Assembly: GCA_958450365.1 (NCBI GenBank)
Contig: CAUEEP010000895.1
Span: 372,001-436,000, forward strand
Length of the DNA stretch: 64,000 nucleotides
From: Mesorhabditis belari
Taxonomy: Eukaryota > Nematoda > Chromadorea > Rhabditida > Rhabditidae
Direction: 5' to 3'
A program made the translations under genes and the position numbers. Numbering within the stretch: position 1 is the first letter of the stretch; each line of letters opens with the position of its first letter. Positions 49,059 to 64,000 of this stretch are shown one piece after another. Below the pieces are notes generated by a model that was not told the origin of the DNA, ran no database searches, and was given only the letters and a program-made list of their open reading frames with translations.

Positions 49059-50284
49059 AAAGTGATGCTCTTTTTGTTGAGTTCAACCTTTAGATGTAGA
49101 TCTCGTAGATCTCTTTTCCCTCAATTCCTCCAATTCCTCCAATTCCTCCAATTTCTCCAATTTCTCACAGTACTGGACAATGAAATATGATATTTGAAAA
49201 ACGATCGTCACTTTCGGGGGTGGGACAAATGCTGGACAGTGAACAGTACTGGAAAATGAACAGTACTGGACAATAAACAGTACTGGACAATGAAATATGA
49301 TATTTGAAAAACGATCGTCACTTTCGCGCGTCTGTAACTCCCTTGTCTTTGAGTTTAAACTATTAGTGTTATACGTTTTCTGAAAGCTCTTTTCAAGGGC
49401 TACACAATGGTAATATTAATATTTAGAAATACGGTAAAGACAAGGGAGTTATAGACGCGCGAAAGTGACGATCTTTTTTCAAATATCATATTTCATTGTC
49501 CAGTAGTGTACCTTGATGGTTGGACGCGTCCAGTAATGTGTCCAGTAGTGTACCTATCAATTCAATAAATTTCTATATTTTTATCGATTTTTATGTGAAA
49601 AATGAACAAAAAAAAATACAAATAAAGAGTCTAAAAAATAAAGAAAAAGATTCAAACATCGATCGATTTAAAAACAAGAAGATCTGAATGTTTGCATTCG
49701 TGCAAAGATACAAGCAAAAAGGTTTTGTCAATCTCGTCATTCTCGTCAATCTCAATTCTCTTTTCAAAGTCAATATGAAAAAGGAAAAAGGAAAAAGGAA
49801 AGGATCACTCCCACGAAATGCAAATACACAAATGGGCGATGGGCTTTATTTGGGGATCGGCGGTGACCAAGTCCTTTTTCACCCGCTTTCTCTTTCTTTC
49901 TTTTCAATTCAACAATTTTTCATCAAATCAAAGCTATTATCTGCCTCAAAATCTAACCATTTACCTTATTTATATAATATTTGAAAAAAAGTGATGACTC
50001 ATTTAAGTCAAAAACCTTTTTTTTTTCTTTTCTCAAAACCCTTATCACTTTCCGCTTTTCAGGAAAAGAAAGAAAAAAGCTAAAAATTTTTCTTTTTCTT
50101 TAAAATTTGAATCATAGTATTTATTTGTAATAAAAAGCATTAATCTATAAATGTTTAGATCCAAATTCACTAAAAAATGAACTTGACCTTCGTCCCGTTG
50201 GCGAGCGAGTTCTGGAGAGGTGAGGGTGAGGAGAAAAAAAAAGGAAACTTGAAAGCTAATTAGCTGAATTTTTTTGTAATTCTT
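48908..50284. other. Intergenic DNA between receptor and OSTalpha genes
   Basis: Receptor 3' UTR, the duplicated block and the palindrome noted above. From 49740 to 50284 no repeat or gene is clear. An upstream OSTalpha exon could lie here, because ATTCTAG at about 50298-50304 could be an internal acceptor in place of the ATG at 50285. Confidence 0.45.
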
Positions 50285-53200
50285 ATGCATTCCCGCATTC
50301 TAGAATTGCCTGTTCTCTTCCTAATCCTCGAGATCATCACTTTCGTTGTCGTTGGTATCATCATTTTGATGACAATCAAAATGCTGAGAGACGTCAATTT
50401 GTATATTGAGGACGATATGATTCGACGGGATCTGGTTGTGCTTCTTTCGTCGCCGATGGTTTCTTTTCAAAGCTTTTAAGAAATTAGTTTAAAAGTGTAG
50501 TTCAAGGGGTTCACATGGCTGGTATGGTTGGCGAAAAGGCATGACTAGGCTTGGCTAGGCAAGCCAAGCCAAGCCAAGACAAGCCAAGACAAGCCAAGTC
50601 AAGCCAAGCCCAGTCAAGTCAAGTCAAGACAAGCCAAGTCAAGACAAGCCAAGCCAGGCCAAGAGCCAGACCAGGCCAAGCCAGTCCAGATCAAGCCAAG
50701 CCAATCCAGATCTGGCTTCTAGCTTCCTACATCCTGACCTGGCTAACCTTTTCCTCAACTAACCATTCAGCGCCATAGCTGACTGCGTTTGACCACCGCT
50801 AAACCAACGAACAAGCCATTGCATCAATCTACGTAAGAGAACCAGAACGGCTACCTCATCATCGATATACCAAGCCAAGCCAAAATCAAACCAATTGTTT
50901 TCAATTGGTCTCAAGGTGAGCTTTTGGACATCTAGCGCACTTTATAGAATTGGGTATGAGGAAGCCGAAGCTGAAATCAGAATTTGTCAAATGACTTTCC
51001 AGACGTTTAAAAGTTCAATCGAAAGTTTCGCGTCAGATGCATTAAAAGGCTTCTTCCTAGCGAACAGCCAGCACGTTGGTGGTCTAGTGGATAAGCTTCC
51101 GTCCACAGGTTCACGTTTCAATCCCTGGTGCAGCTTTTTGTTTTTTCTTTTCCTTTTGGCGAAAGTTCTAAGATTTTGCAGCTAATTTCTTTATGGTGGT
51201 CGCTAGGAAGAAGCCGTTTAAAGCATTCGTTTTAACGCCAAATTTTCGATTGAACTTTTAAACGTCTGGAAAGTCATTTGACAAATTCTGATCTCAGATT
51301 CGGGTTCCTCATACCCGATTCTATAAAGTGCGCTAGGTGTCCAAAAGCTCACCTTGAGACCAATTGAAAACAATTGGTTTGGTTTTGGCTTGGGTTGACT
51401 TGGCTTGGCTTGTCTTGGTTTGGCTTGGCTTGGCTGGAAAGTCATTTGATAGATTTTGATTTGAGATTCGGATTCTCCGTACCCGATTCTATAGTGTCCA
51501 GACAAAAGCTCACCATCTTTTGTGCCTTTCCCTAGTTTGTTGATCACAAAATAAATTCATTTAATCATTCATTTGATGAGTTTTCTAGGTGGTGAGTGTC
51601 CTCTCAATGATCGGTAATTGTATGCCCCGATCGGCTGAATTGATGTACGCCATCGGACTGACGTGAGTTTTAAGAGATCAATAGAAAAGTATTAGCTAAG
51701 TTTTACGTTTAAATATTCCCGTAAAGCCTCTAGTAGACCGCGAACTCATCGTACAGTCGCGTAGTCTAACTTCCTCTTTTTCTCAGCCTCTAGATTTTTC
51801 TCAACTACTTTTTTGATACTAAAAAAATCCTAGATTTCAAGGGCTATCATTTGACATCCTGTAGCATACTGTAGCTTGAACGAGCGCAAAGTATAAGACA
51901 TTTCAAGTTCGACTACGCGACTGTACACTCGTCATTATCTTTCAGATATTTAATGGCTTGTCTGTACCGGGTTGTCGATTTAGTGTACAAGTTGTTCGGC
52001 GGACGGCAACAGTTCTCACAATGGTTGAAAAGGAAGTGAGACCAAAGATTTACAGAGTTCTTTGTACTTTGTACATGAACTCTGTACTTTGTACTGTGTA
52101 CGCGCTTTGTACCTTGTACTTTGTACTTTGTACTGTCTACGTACTTTGTACCGATTTACTAATGTTACATCATTCACTGTCACTTTCCAGTGATCGAGTG
52201 ATCGACTTCGCGACAACTCCATTTTGTTGTTGCTGCAAGTGTTGGCCAAAAGCTGAGCCAACACCGTAAGTCGATCATTGATTTGTTGAAGCAACAAAAA
52301 ATCGATTTTAAAATCTGATCTTCAACTCTTGCTTATCGACTTTCTTTCAATTGTAAAAAGAAATCTCTTTAGAGAGAACCTTCAACGACTTCAATATTTC
52401 GTCGTTCAATCGCCCCTTGTTCGAGTCATTATCCAAGTGACGATTATCGTTTTGATTCTCGAAAAAGTCCCTGAAGACTCGATGTGAGTCTCATTTATTT
52501 GCTGTACAACTTTAAAATCTCGTTTTTCTAAAGTTAAAGTTTATCTACGGCTACAGTGCTTTGGGTTACGGTAAACTTTAAAATCCTACGCAAAGATGCT
52601 ACTGTTGGAGTACTATAGCAGTTTTCCATTTGTATTTGGGTTATCAAGCAATTTCCAAGAAGAAGAAGCAAGAAGATAGGAAACCAGAGTTTTATGAAGC
52701 TGTTAGAAGGCCCCCGGACAGCTGCTTCCATGGTCTAGTGGATAGTCTGCTAGACTGACAAAGCTATTCCATCACTTCTCCTCAAGTTCGAGTCCCACTC
52801 TCGTCACTTTTTTGTTTTTTTGGAAAAACTGTTTTCCTACGTATTTACGTGAATAATAGAGTTGAATTTTAGCTAACAGCTTTCAGAAAACGGTTCTTTT
52901 CTGAATTACAGAAATTTTCAGTGCAAATCAAGTGCTAAACGGACTGGGCGCAGTTTCGGCGATCACCGGTGTCTACATAACGCACATTTTGCTGAAAATG
53001 ACACAGGTTTCATTCGTTTTTTGGATAGAAAAGCTGTAAAATGAATAGCAATGAGTACTCAAAGATACAAATAGCGAAAGTTCAGGACTACCTCGAGCAG
53101 TTCAACATGGTCGTCTTGTTCAAATGCGTCAACTTCGGCCAGGTGCTCTTCACACTTTTGGTGAGTTGGAAAACATTTTTACTATCATAAATTTTTCTAA

Positions 53201-56200
53201 GACAATTCCCAAAAGCCCGGAAAGTCTTAAAACTGATTTTGGTTGAGAAAAGAGCTAAATTTCTAAACAAAGCCAAGGGTAGAGTTGAAAATTCGAGTCT
53301 AAGATTGATTAAAAGCCATTTTTGGACTTTTTTGTCAATGCTGACGCTGAAGTAATCAAAATTAAACAAAAAATTTAAGCGTTTCAACTTCGACATCGCT
53401 TTCAAGAACTGGAAAATCGGGTACACGGATGTGATGAGCTCGGAAGCGAACGGGATGTGTAAGGGAGGAAATGTCGAATTGTATAGATGCCGCAGCCGAT
53501 TATGAATTTCAGCCGATTATGAATGAGCTGATTCGGACCTGTTCAACCATCAAGTATTTGGTGTCATTCAACGCAGAATCATTAATAATTATGTTAAATT
53601 TTTAAAATTAGAAAGATTTGATAAAAAGAAAAAAAAATTAGAGCAAAAAAACTGTTTATTCAAGAGAAAACTTTGAAGCCCCATAAGTTTTTTTTTCTTT
53701 TTATCAAATCTTTCTAATTTTAAAAATTTAACATAATTATTAATAATTCTGCGTTGAATGATACCAAATACTTGATGGTTGGACGCTTCTAGACCCACTC
53801 ATTCATAATCGGCTGAAATTCATAATCGGCTACGGAGGTCCCGCCGATTTTGAATGAAACGTTGTAGCGCCGGCAATTTTTAACCTAAACTCACAAATTT
53901 GGTACCAATCGACGCAGAATTTAATTCGCTAGAGGATGATATAATATTGTCCTCATACATTACTCTACTAGAAAGATTTACCAAAAAATTTCATTCATAA
54001 TCGGCTACGACATATATATGTCGCAGTCGCAGCCCTATATTTTCAGCGGCTAGTGATTGAATCACTAGCGGCTAGCCGATGGTGATTCAATCACTAGCCG
54101 ATGGTGATTCAATCACTAGCCGATAATGATTCAATCACTAGCCGATAATGATTCAATCACTAGCCGATGGTGATTCAATCACTAGCCGATGGTGATTCAA
54201 TCACTAGCCGCTGAAAATCACGAGCGGCTGCGACATATAAAATTGTTCTTTTTTCAAATGACTAAGATCGCAAAGAAATCTCCCCCAAATTAATAATTTT
54301 CAGTTTTCTTCAACGTGGCCAGTGTTTTTGGTAGTTTTGTCATTGGTTTTATTCAATTTTTGAAGATTCGTCCGGAGAGGTCAGTGGCGAGAAAAAGTTT
54401 TCATTTCTCCGTTTTCTAAAACATGCCCTTTTACCTCAACTATCGTAATCTTATTTATTTTTATTTCCATCCTTTTTTTTGTACTCTTTATAAATCAAGA
54501 AAAAAAAAATTGGATTCAATAAAATAGAGAGAAGAGCATACATAGAGCAAAGTTTTGTAGAGTGTTTTCTTCACGAGTAATGCGCTTTTTAAAACGCAAA
54601 CTTCGGAAAAATTGCCGTAATTTTTAGCGAAAATTTGTTGCGAAAAATTGGCGCCATTTAAAGTGCATTTAAAAAGTGCAGAAAGCACACAAAGTACAGC
54701 TTTGTTGTTCTTTTGTTGTACTTTTGTTGGAGCTAGGTATTTTTAGCAAGTAAAAAGCTGTACAATGCTAAAAATATGCTAATTTTTTGTCAAAATTTTA
54801 ATAATCTAATGAATATTTAGAATATTATGCAAAAATGATATCCATTTCGTGTTTTTTTCCTCGTTTCATACAAGACGAAGAGTGACGTTAAGCCATTGGC
54901 TTTCTGGAATTGAAATTGGATCGAATATTCGATACCATCACAATACTAGAGTGTGTTCCTCGCAAGTGATGCCTTTTTTTTTTTGAAAACGCACGCTTAA
55001 AAAAAAGGTACCATACTTTTAGCGAAAATTATTGCGAAAAAATTGGCGCCAAAAAAATCACGAGCGACGGCTTATATACGACTCTTTTTAAAGATATTCA
55101 ACCGTTCGACTGATTTGGTGGCAAATTCCCTTCAAATGTTCAAAGATATTCAATTTACACGCGGTGTAAAGAGGATTACTCGTAGTTACTCGACAAAAAA
55201 ACGTCGATTAATCGAGTAAAAAATTACTTATGCAAATTTTATTCGAGTAATTACTTACTCGCGAGGAACACACTCTAAAGATCTGGGGTTTAGTAAAATG
55301 CTCTTCTGGGTGTAGGAATCCCTGGACACTGAGCCTTGATCTACTGGGATTTAGCTCAAATTTCCTTTGTAAGTCTACAGTAATCCGAAGACTTTAGATC
55401 TTAGATCTACAGTAATCCTAGATCCTAATAGCTAGCTACAGGAATCCTAGACCTACAGGATCCTACAGGAATCCTAGACCTAAGCTACAGTGGCCTAAGC
55501 CTAAGCTACAGGAATTCTAGACCTAAGCTACAGTGGCCCTAGACCTTAAGCTACAGTAACTCTAGGCCCTAAACTGTGGGGGCACGTTTTAGAGAATAGA
55601 CTTTGACTTTGCACGGCACGGTGTACTGTAGTCTCTTTGATTACTGTAAGAATGGGAAAATTTTAGATGTGCCCTCTTTGGTACATCGGTTGTCGGTCGT
55701 CGCGTCTCGATCAGAAGAGTTCGCTCACATGCGACTGGTGAGTGTACTTTGTGCTTAAAAAGTTAATGAGAAACACACCCTCTCTCGTGCACTAAATTCC
55801 TATTTTTCTCATGAAAAGTAGCAAGAAAAATAAGAGAATTCCCTGCGCGCTAGGAAAGATGCGTTTACCTATAAGCACAAAGAACTCTAGTGTACTTTGG
55901 CTCAACTGTAAACGCACTCTTTCTACTGCACTGGATTCCCGGTTTTCTTGAAGGCACTATCGTTTTCTGTGAATTAAGCGCACCAGAAAGGGTGCGTTTA
56001 CCCAAGAGCACAAAGAACGAGCAAAGATCTGGGGTTTGTAAAACGCTCTTCTCGGTGTACTTTGTGCTCACCAATGGGCAAACGCACTATATCTGGTGCA
56101 CTTAATTCTACACTCTCTTACAGAAAAATGTCTCAAGAAATGGAGAAACCAGTGCACCAGAAAAAGTGCGTTCACAAGATTACTTGCACAAGAGAAAGCC

Positions 56201-56397
56201 AGTCAAGGAAGAAAAGGATGCACTTTGTGTGCTCGATCTTGTAAACGCTGGCTTCCTGGCCCACTGGATACCTGAATTTTTCTAGTACAAGCAAATTAGT
56301 TACAGGCAATCGCGAGGAAGAGATTCGCGTGGTCACCCCGACATTCTCGGACTCAACACTGCCCGAAACTCCTCTCCAAATCCACACCGCTCTCTAA
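50285..56397 (+). CDS. Organic solute transporter alpha-like (OSTalpha/TMEM184 superfamily)
   Basis: Eleven exons (50285-50458, 51589-51662, 51946-52035, 52191-52265, 52373-52483, 52922-53006, 53086-53160, 53380-53458, 54304-54379, 55667-55737, 56306-56397) give 333 residues. Seven hydrophobic helices start with LFLILEIITFVVVGIIILMT. The family's landmarks are present: MPRSAELMYAIGLTYLMACL with YRVVDL, FGGRQQFSQWLK, and the Cys cluster PFCCCCKCWP. The cytosolic tail is acidic then Thr/Pro-rich. OSTalpha works with OSTbeta to export bile acids and steroids, and nematode homologs act in cilia and lipid handling. The start may be incomplete, as family members usually have about 40 more residues before TM1. 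Exon 8 has two weak acceptors (53380 or 53407), both in frame. AATAAA at 56437-56442. Confidence 0.9.
50545..50710. repeat. AAGCCAAGTC-type 5-10 bp array
   Basis: Degenerate AAGCCAAGCC / AAGTCAAGAC units in OSTalpha intron 1; similar units occur at 1020-1145. Confidence 0.85.
50876..51395. mobile_element. Large inverted repeat with a tRNA-like sequence in its loop
   Basis: Left arm 50876-51062 and right arm 51203-51395 are near-perfect inverted copies of about 185 bp (ends CCAATTGTTTTCAATTGG). The 140 bp loop contains a tRNA-like sequence (51070-51135: GGTGGTCTAGTGGATAAGC, CAGGTTCACGTTTCAATCC). A third partial arm copy is at 51430-51510. It lies in OSTalpha intron 1. Confidence 0.88.
52063..52152. 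repeat. TTTGTACTTTGTAC repeat
   Basis: Degenerate GTACTTT units in OSTalpha intron 3. Confidence 0.8.
52720..52808 (+). tRNA. tRNA-like sequence in OSTalpha intron 5
   Basis: A-box GGTCTAGTGGATAGT and B-box AAGTTCGAGTCCC, about 85 bp with a long variable region (TCCATCACTTCTCC). Acceptor ends do not pair well. Confidence 0.45.
53493..53832. mobile_element. 340 bp palindromic element with ATTCATAATCGGCT arms
   Basis: Long inverted repeats beginning AGCCGATTATGAATTTCAGC and including TTGATAAAAAG / CTTTTTATCAA near the centre. No coding capacity. OSTalpha intron 8. Confidence 0.85.
54056..54215. repeat. 22 bp GATGGTGATTCAATCACTAGCC array
   Basis: About six units; each contains the palindrome TGATTCAATCA-like core. 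Flanked by CAGCGGCTAGTGATT and its complement. OSTalpha intron 8. Confidence 0.88.
54949..55275. mobile_element. 327 bp MITE with GAGTGTGTTCCTCGC termini
   Basis: Terminal repeats GAGTGTGTTCCTCGC / GCGAGGAACACACTC with TA at both flanks. A related fragment (GCGAAAATT..GGCGCCA) precedes it at 54625-54660. OSTalpha intron 9. Confidence 0.82.
55370..55580. repeat. CTACAG(T/G)AATCCTAGAC repeat
   Basis: Degenerate units in OSTalpha intron 9, part of the window-wide CTACAGTA motif family. Confidence 0.75.
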
Positions 56398-57584
56398 TTT
56401 AATATTAAACCAAAAATTAAATGTTTACATATAACAAATAAATATTTGTGATAAAAATGAAACCTTTAAAATCTCTATTAATCCATTGATAGCTCAAGCA
56501 AAAGGAAAAGATCACGTACGATTGAAAATCACAATTAAACGATCACAAGCAAAAGGAAATTGATTACTTGTATACTTAGTACTTGAATTGATCAAGTACA
56601 ATTGGAAATGAATGAACGAGATCGGATAAAGAAACGAGAAATCAATGTGGCAATAGAATTATGTTGCTGAATCTTTTCGAATTCACTTTAATGAAGAATT
56701 CTCTATAGAATAATGAAGAATAATGAAGAATCTATAGAATAATGAAGAATTAAAGAATTCTCTATTCTCTGACACTCTTTTGAAGGCTTTGTACTAGCTG
56801 TGAAAGGTGAAAAGTATAACAATTATCCTCTTTATCTTATGACTAACAAGCTAGTTGTTCTTTGAATGAACTCACCAATTGATCTTTCTTCACACGAATT
56901 GCAGAGTTGTTTGACCGCGATGGGGGAGATTCTGAAACAAAAAAAAACACTTAGCAAAAATAAATAGCAAAAAAATAGGTTTAAAGCAATCAATTGAACA
57001 TTTTTAAGCATGGGGATTTAAGTCAACTGTAAACGCACTCTTTCTAGTGCAATGGACTCCCAATTTTCTTGAATGCATTATCGGTTTTTGTGAGCATATG
57101 CCCCCATCAAGGAAATTCATAAAAAAGATTCATTTACTGTGCTGGAGACACTAGATCAGGATAATCGATGGGGATTGGGGCAATACTTCAAGCGCTTCAT
57201 TCTTCGAGCTCCTTTCTTCTACAATGTCCATTTGTGTGTCAATCGATAGCTCTTGAATTCAGCTATCTTTTGATACCAAAATCATAGTTGAGAAAAAAGA
57301 TTTTGTAAATAAATCGATCGACTATGCGACTGGAGGGAGGGTGGGAGGGCTTTTATTAAAGTAAATACGGTAAATACGATAACTATTAACTTTCAAGTCT
57401 ATTAACTTTCAAGTCAAATTAACTTTTTTCGACTTTAAAGAAGCATTTATCCAAGCGCTTTACAAAATACCGTAAATACCAAAATTTTCTCTAATACAGT
57501 AGTGTATTAGTATTGTAGTAGTGCACCCCACTGAGTCGATTTGATGACTATTTTACAGTTTCAAAGCTTTCCCAGAAGCTCGAC

Positions 57585-58043
57585 CCTCAAATCCCCCACT
57601 AGATCTCATCGTCAGCTACATTTTCCGACCCCACATCGATAGGTTCTGATAAGCGGTTCTCGAGATTTCGAGGAATTTAGGCAAAGCTTAGAGTGCACTA
57701 CTATTAGAGAGAATACGGTAGATAAAATCGACTCTTGCGAATAACTCAAAAATTCAGCCGCAAAGCTTCAAGATTACGGTAGTTATAGTGCTTTTAATCT
57801 TTAGTAAGATATAGGTGACAATGGCAATAACAATGACAACTCTCTTCGCAACGATATTAGTTAGTTAGCTTAGTTAGCACCCTCGGATTTGCAGATGCTC
57901 AACACTCAAATCCCCCACTAGATCTCATCGTCAGCTACATTTTCCGACCCCACATCGATAGGTTCTGATAAGCGGTTCTCGAGATTTCGAGGAATTTAGG
58001 CAAAGCGCAAAGCTTAGAGTGCACTACTATTAGAGAAAATATG
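57585..58043. repeat. Direct repeat pair of about 135 bp
   Basis: TCAAATCCCCCACTAGATCT through GCACTACTATTAGAGA occurs at 57585-57722 and 57904-58043, nearly identical, with unrelated DNA between. Confidence 0.9.
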
Positions 58044-58576
58044 GTAACGATAATAAAACTTGAAGAATTTGACATTATTTGACAAAAGAATTGTAAAATG
58101 ATGAGCAAAGAATCAAAAGATTTCATCGATTCAACAAAGTTAATTTTCGTTTATCTTAAAAACATCTTGAAACATTTTTTGTTTGTAATGTGATCGATAA
58201 TCCTTTTAATCAACTTTTTTATTCGATTATGTCGATAAATAAGCGCTGAGAAAAGCTGATTTTTTACAACTTTAAGTGGCAAGTTATGTCAAATTATCAA
58301 TTTGTTAATCGGTTTGAATTCTCTCGGAAGCAATCCACGACTCGATTGCATTTGTGAATTGTTAAACATCGCTTTTCGCTTGAAAAACTCATAAAAATTT
58401 AAAGAAGCTCTGATTGTAATGACTCAAATCGCCTTTCTATAAGTACTACAAGTACAAAGAGTCAAATAGAATCCAAATTTATTCGTTCAGATTGATACAA
58501 CAACAAAAAGTATCACAATTTCTTTTAATTCAATAAACCAATAAACCAATAAACCAATATTCAATAAACCAAAACA

Positions 58577-59529
58577 CAGAGTGCGCCAAAAGTTCTCGTA
58601 CTTATATTTCCTGTATTTTTGGTGATGTTAGATAAAAGATACGATTTTAAAAGCAAGAAATTCGAATTCCTCGCGAAAAACTGATTTAGAAAACGTTTCT
58701 GGTTAATTTATAATTGCAACGCTATTTAAGACAAGTGATTGAGAAGGGAGTCCACTCAGGGGCGCTCAGGGGCGCTCATGGGCGCTTTGGTCGCACATTT
58801 TTTTTTGGGGCTTCAGTTCTGTAACTTTTATGGATCAAAAGATTTTCAAGAGTCAAGATGTTTTTCGAAAACTAGACATAAAATGTGAATTGTGTATAAA
58901 GTTGTGTACAAAATTTTGGTCAACGACCGAGTCGGAAGTCAAGTTAGAACTTGGTTTTCCCATATAAATTCCCATCAAAGGAAATAACTGTAACGGTGCC
59001 CTGTAACGGTGCCCTGTAACGGTGCCCTGTAACGGTGCCCTGTAACTATTTCCCATATAAATTCCCATCAAAGGAAATAACTGTGCGACCAAAGATTTTT
59101 ATTTTCCAAGCCTTTTGAACAACAAATCTGAGCCTTGATTTGTGGTCATTTGGAGTGGAAATGGTCGAGAGATCCGAACTCGAGAAACGATCACATTTTG
59201 GGGTTGCTAGGATTGGGTTGATTAATTTCCATCCAAGGACTAATATTTACAAGTATTTACTCATTACTTACCGTAGAAAAAACTCTAATAGAAGACCCTC
59301 CTTCGACTCCTCGAAATCTTGAGCTCTTTAAACATTTTTTAGCTCAAGTTTTTAGCTAAAAATCTGAGTGGACCCTCTTCTCAATCACTTCTATTGCAAT
59401 TAACCAGAAACGTTTTATAAATCAGTTTTTCGCGAGGAATTCGAATTTCTTGCTTTTAAAATCGTATCTTTTATCTAACATCACTAAAAATACAGAAAAT
59501 AAAAGTACGGGAACTTTTGACGCACCCTG
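58577..59529. mobile_element. 953 bp Tc1/mariner-type non-autonomous element
   Basis: Inverted termini CAGGGTGCGTCAAAAGTTCC (right, complemented) and CAGAGTGCGCCAAAAGTTCT (left) extend for about 120 bp or more. TA follows the right end; the left flank is CA. The interior has a CTGTAACGGTGCCC array (58990-59045) and no transposase. Confidence 0.85.
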
Positions 59530-60550
59530 TATCTGTCAACCGCAAAAAATTCAGCCAGAAAAACCCGCGTTTAGGCGTTAGGATTTCTGGCTAGTCCTCT
59601 TAAACGTTTACATTACTAAAACAGCAGCTAAACTGGGAAAACAATGCGATCAACTTTTGGACTCGGTAAAGTAAAGGGACGTAAAGTGAAAGGAGTGAAA
59701 GTGACTGAGCCGGCTTCGCTGTTTTTGGCTTCGATTTTGATTTTTTTGCTTCGATTTTTGGCTTTTTTGCTTCGATTTTGATTTTTTTTGCTTCGATTTT
59801 TGGCTTTTTTGCTCATCAGTATCGTCAGCATGCGTTTTGGAACAATTTTCGCCTTAAATTTATCTATTAATCTATTTATCTATTTATCTATTAATCTATT
59901 TATCTATTAATCTATTAATCTATTAATCTATTTATCTATTTATCTATTAATCTATTTATCTATTAATCTATTTATCTATTTATCTATTTATCTATTTATC
60001 TATTAATCTATTAATCTATTTTCACCACAAATCCTACATCCCGTTAAACGATTACTAAAAGAGCAGCTAAACTGGGAAAACATGGCGATCAACTCGAGAG
60101 TTTTGTCTCTCAATTTTCTCAGTATTCCCCAATCCAATCAACCCCTATTTTGTATCATTTGAAAGCCTAAAGTGTTCTCTTTAGAAAAGCAATTCAAAAG
60201 TTTCACTTGCAAAAACGCTTCATGATCTATCATCAAATCCCAGAATTCCATAACTTTTTCAAGAAAAAAAAAACAATTATTTTAACTAAAATCTGCTATT
60301 CTTTAATCAATTTTTTTTGCTTTTTCCTCAAAAAAAATGAAGGAAAATCAAAAATTTGACAAAAAAAAAACAAAAGCCGTAAGCCAAAAAAGCGTCAAAA
60401 AGCGATAAGCAGAGTCTTTCTTTCAAATTTACGTAAATTTACAGATTTTCGAAAAGTTTGAGTGGAAAATTCGGGAATTGAATGAAATCACAGTTTATCA
60501 GTTGGTAAAGCGAAAGTTTTTTTTGCTTATAAGCGCTGGGGGAAGATTTG

Positions 60551-63590
<3,040 letters not shown>

Positions 63591-64000
63591 GTTTGGTTAT
63601 CTTTAGGTGAAGTTATCTTTAGGAAAAGCTATCAATTCTAAAATTACCTTTAAGAAAAAAGCTATCAATTGACTTACTGTACTTGAATGGACTTTGATAA
63701 AAGCTTTAGATTTAATGAAAGTCACCGGTTTACTTTTTGAAAAAAATAGTCAAAGTATAGTAACCTTTTAGAGAAGTAAAAGGATAGGCTTGCATTGTAG
63801 CTCATTTTACAAGGGAACCTTTCCAAGTTACATGCGAGTTACAATATGAGGTAGATGCCAAAAGAAAGGCCTGTATTGTAGCTCATTTTACAAGGAAACC
63901 TTTCCAAGTTACTCACGAGTTACAATATGAGGTGAGTGCCAAAAGAAAGGCCTGAAAATGTACGTTTTTTTATTTTTTCGAAATTCAAACTGCTATAACT
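63591..64000. other. Intron of the vWA gene with an 86 bp direct repeat
   Basis: TAGCTCATTTTACAAGG-GAACCTTTCCAAGTTAC and following bases occur twice in tandem (about 63788-63873 and 63874-63960). The window ends inside this intron. Confidence 0.7.

Larger units (their letters stand above)
56398..60550. other. Intergenic DNA between OSTalpha and the vWA gene
   Basis: No gene is supported. Contents: OSTalpha 3' UTR; a direct repeat of about 135 bp at 57585-57722 and 57904-58043; the MITE at 58577-59529; a GCTTCGATTTTTGGCTTTTTT repeat at 59728-59815; and a TCTATTTATCTATTAA array at 59865-60020. A segment ACTAAAA(G)AGCAGCTAAACTGG is repeated at 59615 and 60053. Confidence 0.55.

Noticed and set aside
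58853..59092. Repetitive minus-strand frame (RAPLQGTVTGH)
   Set aside because: Arises from the CTGTAACGGTGCCC repeats inside a non-autonomous element.

Overview
This window is nuclear DNA from a nematode, most likely a rhabditid. It has dense protein-coding genes, many introns of about 40-60 bp with TTTCAG or TTTTAG acceptors, start codons directly behind splice-acceptor-like sequence (expected for spliced-leader trans-splicing), a nematode-type serpentine receptor, Tc1/mariner and hAT remnants, and TTAGGC-like interstitial repeats. The species cannot be named from the sequence. All gene models were built by hand from splice sites and frame continuity; there are no transcripts behind them.

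Layout. 1-2.87 kb: intergenic, short tandem repeats. 2.87-4.01 kb (+) and 4.10-4.99 kb (-): two small unrecognised genes, tail to tail. 5.16-6.72 kb (-): complete RPLP0 (60S stalk protein P0). 7.19-9.13 kb (-): a secreted Gly/Tyr-rich protein. 10.3-13.1 kb: a decayed hAT-transposase-like gene interrupted by a 494 bp hAT-type MITE and flanked by RPLP0 exon fragments. 13.30-14.39 kb (+): a mitochondrial protein resembling only the membrane-proximal N-terminal part of paraplegin. 14.63-16.48 kb (+): LUC7-like U1 snRNP protein. 17.21-21.55 kb (+): ERMP1-like M28 metallopeptidase, 27 exons. These three lie head to tail at short spacing and could be one operon.

21.6-24.7 kb: intergenic repeats. 24.74-40.83 kb (+): a full-length P-glycoprotein (ABCB), 40 exons and 1333 codons. 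Its introns hold tRNA-like sequences, private minisatellites, a MITE, a telomere-like dodecamer array and, in the last intron, a decayed terminal-exon copy joined to a piece of a gene 10 kb away. 40.8-43.7 kb: three palindromic elements. 43.75-48.91 kb (+): a seven-helix receptor with a frameshifted mariner in an intron. 50.29-56.40 kb (+): organic solute transporter alpha. 56.4-60.5 kb: repeat-rich intergenic DNA. 60.55 kb to the window end (+): 5' part of a secreted protein with two von Willebrand A domains.

The genes do not form one obvious pathway: P-glycoprotein, OSTalpha and the receptor are all membrane proteins, while RPLP0 and LUC7 are housekeeping. The unusual biology is in the non-coding DNA and in the stand-alone paraplegin-like N-terminal protein.
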